Origin: an uncultured Clostridia bacterium
GTDB taxonomy: Bacteria > Bacillota > Clostridia > Christensenellales > UBA1242
Reading direction: 5' to 3'
Assembly: GCA_944372745.1 (NCBI GenBank)
Contig: CALWAB010000081.1
Location: 1 to 13,989 of the forward strand
DNA: 13,989 nucleotides
Shown: positions 8,513 to 13,989 of the stretch, piece by piece
How positions within the stretch are numbered: position 1 is the first letter of the stretch
Layout of the letters: each line of letters begins with the position of its first letter
Position numbers and translations under genes: made by a program
Notes under the pieces: generated by a model
Database searches by the model: none
Told to the model about the DNA's origin: nothing
What the model saw: the letters and a program-made list of their open reading frames with translations, nothing else

Positions 8513-8548
8513 AACACTCTATGAGTCTCATAGAGTGTTTTTATTTTT
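8513..8548 (+). terminator. terminator of rpoBC
   Basis: A perfect 12-bp stem (8513-8524 with 8528-8539), loop GTC, is followed by TTT, one A and TTTTT. It starts 6 bases after the rpoC stop and closes the operon. Confidence 0.93.
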
Positions 8549-8598
8549 CTACAAAAATATGCGAGATGTTGAATAAGTTTAGAAATATAGTTAAATTA

Positions 8599-8627
8599 TT
8601 GACAAAATTTCGTTAAAGTGCTATCAT
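8599..8627 (+). promoter_or_regulatory. strong extended -10 promoter of the lipid kinase-LtaS operon
   Basis: Perfect TTGACA (8599-8604), a 17-base spacer, TGC (8619-8621) and TATCAT (8622-8627). The -10 box ends only 7 bases before the ATG at 8635, so the predicted start site is at or within a base or two of the start codon. No Shine-Dalgarno sequence lies in between. The first gene of this operon should therefore be made from a leaderless message. Confidence 0.85.
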
Positions 8628-8634
8628 ATTTATT

Positions 8635-9516
8635 ATGAAATGTTTGTACATAAGTAACCCTTATAGTGGAAAAGGGAATAAGCAAAATGATAAGATTTTA
8701 AATAGATTGAAAGAGAAATACGAAGTAGTAGATTTTGTGGAAACAGAATATAGAACGCATTTGACAGAGATTTTAAATGCACACTATCAAGATTATGATA
8801 CAGTAGTAGTGACGGGTGGGGATGGCACTTTAAATGAAACCGTGAATGCTTTAGCTGAAAAAGAAAATGCACCTAATATTGGTTATATCCCTAGTGGTAC
8901 TTGCAATGATGTCGCACGAAGTTTGAATATACCCAAAAATGTTGATAAGGCACTAGATATAATATTAAATGGCAAAGAATTTGAATATGACATTATGAAA
9001 ATAAACGACCGTTATTGCATTTATGTGTGTGGTATGGGTATATTTACATCTTCTAGTTATGATACAAAACAAGATGCAAAAAGAAAAATGGGTAAAATTG
9101 CATACTACTTTCATGGGCTTGGCGATGCTTTAGTTGGGAAAACTTTTTCTATAGGCATAGAGAGTGAAGAACTCAATTTTGAAGGTACTGGTTCGCTATT
9201 ACTATTTATCAATTCCAAAAGTGTAGCAGGTTTTAAATTCAATAAACACGCGGTTCTTAATGATGGATACATAGATGTTTGTTTGATAAATGAGAAAAAA
9301 GCACGCAAAAGAGTGTCTTTAATGAATAAAATAAGAATAGCGAAAATGTTTATGTTCGGCTACAAGTCTATGAAAAATAGTTCTCATGTGAAGGTTGCTA
9401 AGATAAATAGTGCGAATGTAAAAAATTGTGTAAATGTCAATCAAGACGGAGAATGTATTGATTGTGCGAATTTCTCGTTAAAAGTTGTACAAAAAGGAGT
9501 GAAGATAATATGTTGA
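8635..9516 (+). CDS. diacylglycerol kinase family lipid kinase (DgkB/YegS type)
   Basis: Probably phosphorylates diacylglycerol with ATP to phosphatidic acid at the inner membrane face. Landmarks of the DAGK catalytic fold: the start NPYSGKG (8-14), the nucleotide-binding TGGDGTLNE (60-68), IPSGTCNDVARSL (85-97), NDGYIDV (209-215) and the C-terminal QDGE (270-273). The 293 residues match soluble DgkB-like proteins; there is no membrane segment. The ATG is fixed by the NPxSGKG motif, which in this family starts within about ten residues of the N-terminus, and upstream bases are the promoter. No ribosome binding site precedes it. It overlaps the LtaS-like gene by 7 bases, so the two are likely translationally coupled. 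The neighbour makes diacylglycerol as a by-product, which favours a DgkB-like recycling role. Related members include sphingosine, multidrug-linked and YegS-type kinases, so the exact lipid is inferred. Confidence 0.92.
   Translation: MKCLYISNPYSGKGNKQNDKILNRLKEKYEVVDFVETEYRTHLTEILNAHYQDYDTVVVTGGDGTLNETVNALAEKENAPNIGYIPSGTCNDVARSLNIPKNVDKALDIILNGKEFEYDIMKINDRYCIYVCGMGIFTSSSYDTKQDAKRKMGKIAYYFHGLGDALVGKTFSIGIESEELNFEGTGSLLLFINSKSVAGFKFNKHAVLNDGYIDVCLINEKKARKRVSLMNKIRIAKMFMFGYKSMKNSSHVKVAKINSANVKNCVNVNQDGECIDCANFSLKVVQKGVKIIC
9491..9499 (+). promoter_or_regulatory. ribosome binding site fixing the LtaS-like start
   Basis: AAAAAGGAG ends 10 bases before ATG 9510, inside the end of the kinase gene. 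The same frame is open back to an ATG at 9462, but that start has no such site and would add 16 polar residues copied from the kinase overlap. The 9510 start is preferred. Confidence 0.85.
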
Positions 9517-11501
9517 CAGCAAGTGTAAATTCAGTTAATGAAAAGAAATTGTATGTTAGAGAGTGGATATTTCCTGTATTATTTGTAACATTTGCCTTGA
9601 TACTTGAAATGGTAAATTTTTTATCTCTAGATTTAGGAGTATTGCCTACATATATCATATTTGACTTAGCGGTAATATGCATATTTCTAGGTATATTATT
9701 TCTTATGAAAACAGGTGGAGTAGCTTGGATTTGTGTTGCGTCATTTTTCCTTCTTATACAAGTGGCACTCAACATAACAAACGCTACTTTGAATCAGGTT
9801 TTCGGTGAAGTATTTAGTTTATCACTTCTCAATCTTGGCGTAGAGGGTGCTAACGCATTTAAATGGGAATTTATGAATATCACCTCAATTATTGTTAACG
9901 CACTTATTTGGTTAATATTTGTAGGTTCTTGTGTCTATTTGAATAAAAATACGGAGTCTTCTATAACATTGACAAAACAGAGCAAATTTACAATAATATT
10001 ATCTTCATTTATTGCTTTGTGGGCAGTCGGTTTTGGGCTTTTTAATGGGCAAATTAATACAATTAAAGTGAGTGCTGAGAGCAATACAACTACGACAGAG
10101 CCATTTAGTGATGAAGAATTATGGGATAATATGTTCTTGAAATCAGCATCGTTACAACGCTTTGGTACTTATGGATTTTATGTAAAAAATTTAGGTGACT
10201 TTTTATTTAGTGGCGGAGAAATGTCTAGTGAAGACCAACTAAAAGTGGAAAATGCACTTAATGCTGGTGAAAATTACACTTCTGTCAGCCAGTATAGTGG
10301 CATTGGGAAGGGCGACAACTTAATTGTTATAATGCTAGAAAGTTTTGATAGTTTTTCCATAGACCCGGTATATACACCATTTTTGTGGCAAATGAGAATG
10401 GGGCAATACGATGGGGCGCAATATATGAACCAATTTTATGCTCGCAATAAGACTAATATAAGCGAAGAAATTTCAATTCTTGGTCATGTAGCAAATGATA
10501 AATTGTACAGTGGATATTATAGCAGTGTAGGATTGGATACTCCATATTCACTTGCAAATTTAATGAAAAATGACGGAGTAACTGCAGTTAATTTCTTCCA
10601 TGGTTATAAAAAGACCTTTTATGATAGAGAAAATGTAAATGTCGCATTAGGGTTTAATAATGTTTATGCACTTGAAGATTGTACTTTAGAAAACAAAACA
10701 GAACATTTTGGGGATTGGATACTTGACAGCAATTTCATACAAAATATGTCAAACTTGTTTATCCCTGATGGCGAGCGATTTTTCAGTTTTTATACAACAA
10801 TTTCGACTCACGGACCTTATGACTATGACAACTCTAGAATTGCAGAAAATCTTCAATATGTAGAAGACCATTTTGACGAGTATGTGGATTATGTCAATAA
10901 TTATACTACACTTGTGATGCCTACAGATGAAACACTTTTAAGCAAATATAAGCAATTCAAAGCATTTACAATGGATACAGACAGAATGGTTCAGTATATT
11001 TTTGAAACATTGGAAGCAAAAGGCTTGCTTGAAAATACTACAGTCGTAATGTTTGCAGACCACAACGCGTATTATTCTGATATGTGTTATCACATTAAGG
11101 GTGTACCAAAAGATGACTTTAATGATGTCGAAGGCAATCATTTGCCTTGCATAATATACAATGACGAATTACCAGGATTGTCAAACGAAACATTCTGCAG
11201 CACTTATGATTTGTATCCAACTATATGTGATTTATTGTCACTCACTTATAATAGTGCATTGACGCAAGGGTATAGCATATACAGCGATGATATAGACAAT
11301 ACTGTTTTTGTATCTTCATTGAGTGGTATGCACACAAATAAAATGTTTACATTAAATATTACTGATGTAGATGTTTTGTATGACAGTTTGACAGAAGAAG
11401 ATGTGGAAAAGTTTAGAACTCATATAATGAGATATTTTGATAAACAAGAAATAGTTGAACTTATTTATCAATATAATTATTTTAAAAATTATGCAAATTA
11501 G
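9510..11501 (+). CDS. LtaS-like polyglycerol-phosphate (lipoteichoic acid) synthase family protein
   Basis: Membrane enzyme of the alkaline phosphatase/sulfatase fold that would polymerise glycerol phosphate from phosphatidylglycerol outside the cell, releasing diacylglycerol. Using ATG 9510 it has 663 residues: five predicted membrane helices (about 19-38, 44-66, 71-89, 126-144, 160-178), a linker and an extracellular domain from about 265. Residues matching the S. aureus LtaS active site, from memory of that enzyme, are all present: Glu277 (E255) in MLESF, the nucleophile Thr315 (T300) in NKTNISEE, His364 (H347), Arg373 (R356), His434 (H416) in STHGPY, and Asp517-His518 (D475-H476) in FADHN. 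The LtaS Trp354 position is Tyr371. It overlaps the kinase gene, and its TAG is part of the next gene's AGGAG site. LtaS, a glycerol-phosphate primase or another phosphoglycerol transferase are all possible. Confidence 0.9.
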   Translation: MLTASVNSVNEKKLYVREWIFPVLFVTFALILEMVNFLSLDLGVLPTYIIFDLAVICIFLGILFLMKTGGVAWICVASFFLLIQVALNITNATLNQVFGEVFSLSLLNLGVEGANAFKWEFMNITSIIVNALIWLIFVGSCVYLNKNTESSITLTKQSKFTIILSSFIALWAVGFGLFNGQINTIKVSAESNTTTTEPFSDEELWDNMFLKSASLQRFGTYGFYVKNLGDFLFSGGEMSSEDQLKVENALNAGENYTSVSQYSGIGKGDNLIVIMLESFDSFSIDPVYTPFLWQMRMGQYDGAQYMNQFYARNKTNISEEISILGHVANDKLYSGYYSSVGLDTPYSLANLMKNDGVTAVNFFHGYKKTFYDRENVNVALGFNNVYALEDCTLENKTEHFGDWILDSNFIQNMSNLFIPDGERFFSFYTTISTHGPYDYDNSRIAENLQYVEDHFDEYVDYVNNYTTLVMPTDETLLSKYKQFKAFTMDTDRMVQYIFETLEAKGLLENTTVVMFADHNAYYSDMCYHIKGVPKDDFNDVEGNHLPCIIYNDELPGLSNETFCSTYDLYPTICDLLSLTYNSALTQGYSIYSDDIDNTVFVSSLSGMHTNKMFTLNITDVDVLYDSLTEEDVEKFRTHIMRYFDKQEIVELIYQYNYFKNYAN

Positions 11502-11510
11502 GAGATTATA

Positions 11511-12131
11511 ATGGCATTTATGGTTTTGACGGAAAGGGTACAGGATGGTAAAAACTTTTCCGTCTGTGATGAACAAACAGGCGTTGCAATATTAAATGTT
11601 ATACTTAGAGAAGCAGATTCAAGGCATTTAAGATATGAGGTGTCAAATCGAGATAAAAAGCACTTTGACCTTATAATCAATGGATATGGGCAGTTAACTG
11701 CACATTTAGATAAAATAGGGCAATTAAATATTTTGTTTATAAATGACAATTCAAAACTCAAAGAAATACCACTTTATTTTTGGGATGATGGCACAATTAT
11801 GAAACCACCTATGACTGGAGCAGAATTGGTTTGTGAGCAAAATGGCAATTATTTATTTATTGTGCCTAATAAAACAACTGATTCTAATAACTTGATGTAT
11901 GCTACAAAAGATGAAGCAGTATCATTAAAAGATTTTGTGATTATAAATCACGAAGGGGATAGAAGTGATTGTCAGTTTTTGTTGAATGAATATAATTTGA
12001 AAAGTGTAAATATTGCAAATGTAGATAATGATGTCAAAATATATTCAACAAATAAAAATAATCAAGCATTAATATTTGATTTGGGCTTTAAATTGTTATC
12101 AAAGAAGGAATTACAAAATGAGAAAGTTTGA
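11511..12131 (+). CDS. hypothetical cytoplasmic protein (206 aa), third gene of the operon
   Basis: I do not recognise a family. The protein is soluble, has no signal peptide or membrane helix, and alternates short hydrophobic and polar stretches (for example AILNVILRE, FDLIINGYG, LNILFIND, NYLFIVP), which suggests a mostly beta or mixed fold. Residues 100-115 contain a KPPMTGAEL segment. The start ATG is supported by AGGAG at 11500-11504, which overlaps the stop of the LtaS-like gene and ends 6 bases before the ATG. The 3' end overlaps the dUTPase gene by 14 bases. Being tightly packed between an envelope polymer synthase and a nucleotide-pool enzyme, it is certainly co-transcribed with both, but position alone does not give a function. 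Cys is rare and no catalytic motif stands out. Confidence 0.88.
   Translation: MAFMVLTERVQDGKNFSVCDEQTGVAILNVILREADSRHLRYEVSNRDKKHFDLIINGYGQLTAHLDKIGQLNILFINDNSKLKEIPLYFWDDGTIMKPPMTGAELVCEQNGNYLFIVPNKTTDSNNLMYATKDEAVSLKDFVIINHEGDRSDCQFLLNEYNLKSVNIANVDNDVKIYSTNKNNQALIFDLGFKLLSKKELQNEKV
12103..12109 (+). promoter_or_regulatory. ribosome binding site fixing the dut start
   Basis: AGAAGGA ends 8 bases before ATG 12118, within the end of the preceding gene. The same frame also has an ATG at 12076, but it lacks this site and would add 14 residues not seen before the usual dUTPase N-terminus. Confidence 0.75.
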
Positions 12132-12564
12132 GATAGTCAACGCTAGAACAAGTGACGGCGAAATAAAAATGCCTGTGCGTGCCACTAAAAATTCAGCGGG
12201 ATATGATTTTTATACCCCTATTGATTTTGAAATAGAACCACAAGGCGTAAAACTAGTATTTAGTGATATAAAAGCACAATTTGAACCCAATGAAGTATTG
12301 ATTCTCTGCACTACAAGTGGTATGGGTAAAAAGGGCATTGTACTTGCTAATGGCATTGGCGTAATTGACGCAGATTATTATAATAATGTCAATAATGAAG
12401 GGAATATAGGCTTTTTATTGAGAAATCTAAGTGATGATAAGATTACATTTAAGAAAGGCGATAAAATAGGGCAAGGAATCTTTACAAACTTTTTGACCAT
12501 AGATAACGAAGCAGAAATCTCCAATGAGCGAGTAGGTGGCTTTGGCAGTACAGTAAATAAATAA
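12118..12564 (+). CDS. dut: deoxyuridine 5'-triphosphate nucleotidohydrolase (dUTPase, trimeric type)
   Basis: Hydrolyses dUTP to dUMP and pyrophosphate, keeping uracil out of DNA and feeding dTMP synthesis. With ATG 12118 it has 148 residues, normal for trimeric dUTPases. Motif 1 is SAGYDFYTP (26-34); motif 3 is NGIGVIDADYYNN (78-90) with the catalytic Asp84 and the uracil-stacking Tyr87; motif 4 is GDKIGQGIF (114-122); motif 5 is RVGGFGST (138-145). The DYYNNxxNEG pattern is the Firmicute variant. Motif 2 is unusual: residues 64-73 read CTTSGMGKKG, where the family normally has an RSS or RSG core, so the conserved Arg is Thr (65 or 66). Activity is still likely because the catalytic Asp and other motifs are intact. 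It overlaps the preceding gene by 14 bases and is the last gene of the operon. Confidence 0.93.
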   Translation: MRKFEIVNARTSDGEIKMPVRATKNSAGYDFYTPIDFEIEPQGVKLVFSDIKAQFEPNEVLILCTTSGMGKKGIVLANGIGVIDADYYNNVNNEGNIGFLLRNLSDDKITFKKGDKIGQGIFTNFLTIDNEAEISNERVGGFGSTVNK

Positions 12565-12574
12565 TAAAGACAAG

Positions 12575-12602
12575 AACTCTTTACTTTTGTAAAGAGTTTT
12601 TT
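12575..12602 (+). terminator. terminator of the lipid kinase-LtaS-dut operon
   Basis: AACTCTTTAC (12575-12584) pairs exactly with GTAAAGAGTT (12589-12598) around a TTTT loop and is followed by more T residues. It lies 10 bases after the dut stop. The following AT-rich stretch to 12673 holds nothing I can identify. Confidence 0.92.
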
Positions 12603-12673
12603 ATATAAATTTTTATTAAAGCAATATTAATTTTAATTTATCTTGATTGTTAAACTTTTAATATACTGATTAT

Positions 12674-12703
12674 TTGACATCAAGTAACTATATTTGTTAT
12701 ACT
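12674..12703 (+). promoter_or_regulatory. consensus-like promoter of the surface-protein gene
   Basis: Perfect TTGACA (12674-12679), an 18-base spacer and TATACT (12698-12703, 5 of 6), with TGT at 12695-12697 forming an extended -10. The start should fall near 12710, giving a leader of about 20 bases that is mostly the ribosome binding site AAAGGAG (12714-12720). Confidence 0.82.
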
Positions 12704-12729
12704 AATATTGATTAAAGGAGCGAGAGAAT

Positions 12730-13989
12730 ATGAGCAAATTTTACAAAAAGGTAGGGGGGGTATTTGATTATAGAAAATTACATAATAATAAACATTTTAT
12801 AAATAGTATAATTATTTTTTTAAGTGTTTGTTTATTTGTATTTATTTTGTTTATAATCAATACACCATTAACAAAACAACAAGGTATAAAAGATGTCAAT
12901 GCTTGGAGCGGACAAGGCACAGCTTCTAATCCTTATGTATTGACTACACAAAGTGATTTAACAACACTTGCTAATAATGTAAATTCAGGTAATTCATATA
13001 GTGGACAATACTTTGAATTGGGCAATGATATAACAATTACCGCTACTACTTGGACACCTATAGGATTACTTAATACTCCATTTTCTGCTAGTTTTAATGG
13101 GAAAAATCATACTATTACTTTTTCCAATTCTGTTACAATGAATGTAGGGGATGAAGTTTATATTGGTTTTTGGGGATACATATTAGGAGACTCTAATAAG
13201 ATATCTCTAAAGAATCTAACAATTAACTATGAAAAAACCGTGAATATAACTAATTCGTCAAACAATATTATTGCGGGGGGCATTGTGGGTGCTGCTGAAA
13301 ATTGTGATATAATTTATTGTACGACAAAAGGTCATATGGATTATAGGTTGAATGTTAGAGCAATGTCATTTGTGGGGGCAATGATTGGGCTATTAGATGG
13401 CAATATGTCTCAGTGTCATAATGAGTTAAATATTGATTTTGTTGATGCTGGCGGACAGGGAATTTATCTTTCTGGTTTAGTTAGCACTATGAAGAGTGGG
13501 GACATATCTAATTGTTATAATGCAGGCTACATAATGTCTGAACAATATATTGCTCAATATAGTTATGTGGCAGGTATTGTCACCAATTATATGTATATTA
13601 ATTTTGAAGAAAATTCATTTTATTTTTCTAACGAACCTGTTAATATTTATAATTGTTATAATTCAGGCGATTTTTTTACAATGGGTGATTATTTATACCA
13701 AGCGGGAATTGTTGATAGTTCTGGCAATTCAATGATTTATAATAGTTTTAATGTAGGAAGATTAGATTTCTCGTATTTAGGATCTAGAAATGCGTGTGTT
13801 GGTGGTATAACCAATGAATGGGGGCAAGCTGAGCATTGTTATTATGATAGAACTTATATGCGAACTGGGGCTTATTTGTATGGGGATCATCCTAATTATA
13901 GTTCTGCAAGTGAACCTAATATTTATGATGATGAAGAAAGATCAAATTATGGTTTACAAAATCTTAGTGCTGAAATGAAAAAGCAATCT
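12730..13989 (+). CDS. large secreted or anchored surface protein with GLUG-like repeats (N-terminal 420 aa, cut by window end)
   Basis: The frame is open without a stop from ATG 12730 to the last base. AAAGGAG at 12714-12720 fixes the start. A basic N-terminus is followed by a strongly hydrophobic segment at about 26-43, a signal or membrane anchor. The mature part opens with WSGQGTASNPY (59-69) and an LGNDITIT segment, the opening typical of GLUG-like surface proteins, which probably form beta-helices. Degenerate repeats follow: AGGIVGAA (182-189), NCYNAG (261-266), NCYNSG (308-313), NSFNVG (338-343) and HCYYD (369-373), then LQNLSAEMKKQS at the edge. An adhesin or other surface role is inferred. 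A cell-wall sorting signal would lie beyond the window. GGG glycine codons (about eleven here) seem commoner than in rpoBC. A G7 run (12754-12760) and a G6 run (13275-13280) lie within the gene. Confidence 0.87.
   Translation, partial: MSKFYKKVGGVFDYRKLHNNKHFINSIIIFLSVCLFVFILFIINTPLTKQQGIKDVNAWSGQGTASNPYVLTTQSDLTTLANNVNSGNSYSGQYFELGNDITITATTWTPIGLLNTPFSASFNGKNHTITFSNSVTMNVGDEVYIGFWGYILGDSNKISLKNLTINYEKTVNITNSSNNIIAGGIVGAAENCDIIYCTTKGHMDYRLNVRAMSFVGAMIGLLDGNMSQCHNELNIDFVDAGGQGIYLSGLVSTMKSGDISNCYNAGYIMSEQYIAQYSYVAGIVTNYMYINFEENSFYFSNEPVNIYNCYNSGDFFTMGDYLYQAGIVDSSGNSMIYNSFNVGRLDFSYLGSRNACVGGITNEWGQAEHCYYDRTYMRTGAYLYGDHPNYSSASEPNIYDDEERSNYGLQNLSAEMKKQS
12754..12760 (+). repeat. G7 homopolymer at codons 9-11 of the surface-protein gene
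   Basis: Seven consecutive G residues encode Gly-Gly and the first base of Val in an otherwise AT-rich context. One extra G gives TGA within a few codons (GGT ATT TGA). One fewer gives TAA after about fourteen codons. Either change would abolish the protein before its membrane segment. Confidence 0.7.

Noticed and set aside
9462..9509. Longer N-terminus for the LtaS-like protein from ATG 9462
   Set aside because: No ribosome binding site, lies deep inside the kinase gene, and adds 16 polar residues; ATG 9510 has AAAAAGGAG at a workable distance.
12076..12117. Longer dUTPase starting at ATG 12076
   Set aside because: Adds 14 residues with no family counterpart; AGAAGGA fits the ATG at 12118.
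226..12564. Mollicute-type code with TGA read as Trp
   Set aside because: TGA ends two genes at exactly the expected place and Trp is TGG in the conserved RpoB and RpoC motifs.
13550..13735. 61-codon + strand frame inside the surface-protein gene
   Set aside because: Lies entirely within the longer open frame that has a clear start and family motifs.
1..13989. tRNA, rRNA, CRISPR array, insertion sequence or prophage integration site
   Set aside because: I saw no cloverleaf, no regularly spaced repeats, no transposase or integrase motif and no matching target-site duplications.

Overview
The window comes from a low-GC bacterium, most likely a member of the Bacillota (Firmicutes) and perhaps an uncultured gut clostridial lineage. 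The signs are AT-rich intergenic DNA, strong AGGAG-type ribosome binding sites, a Firmicute-style dUTPase, a lipoteichoic-acid-synthase-type enzyme and a GLUG-like surface protein. TGA ends two genes and Trp is TGG, so the code is standard and a Mollicute is unlikely. The lineage assignment is inference.

Layout, all on the + strand. (1) 1-106: the possible tail of an upstream gene and a clear terminator. (2) 179-774: a single-gene unit for an unknown acidic 172-residue protein. Its promoter carries a perfect 7+7 inverted repeat (candidate operator), and it ends in a terminator. (3) 807-8548: a second tandem terminator, an AT palindrome, an extended -10 promoter, a roughly 196-nt leader, then rpoB and rpoC and a strong terminator. 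No ribosomal protein gene lies on either side, so rpoBC looks like a free-standing two-gene operon. (4) 8599-12602: a four-gene operon. It holds a diacylglycerol kinase family lipid kinase, an LtaS-like polyglycerol-phosphate synthase, an unrecognised 206-residue protein and a trimeric-type dUTPase. The genes overlap or nearly touch and share one promoter and one terminator. (5) 12674-13989: a consensus-like promoter and the first 420 codons of a large secreted or anchored GLUG-like surface protein cut by the window edge.

How the genes work together. RpoB and RpoC are the two large subunits of RNA polymerase. In the next operon the first two genes form a plausible cycle: LtaS-type enzymes take glycerol phosphate from phosphatidylglycerol and release diacylglycerol, and the kinase would turn that back into phosphatidic acid for phospholipid synthesis. 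The roles of the orphan protein and the dUTPase in this operon are not evident.

Points most worth a second look: the rifamycin-pocket substitutions in RpoB (Gln at the E. coli H526 position, Ser at N568); the kinase-LtaS pairing with an orphan gene; a promoter placed so that the kinase mRNA should be leaderless; and a G7 tract at codons 9-11 of the surface protein, where gain or loss of one G gives an early stop (possible phase variation).
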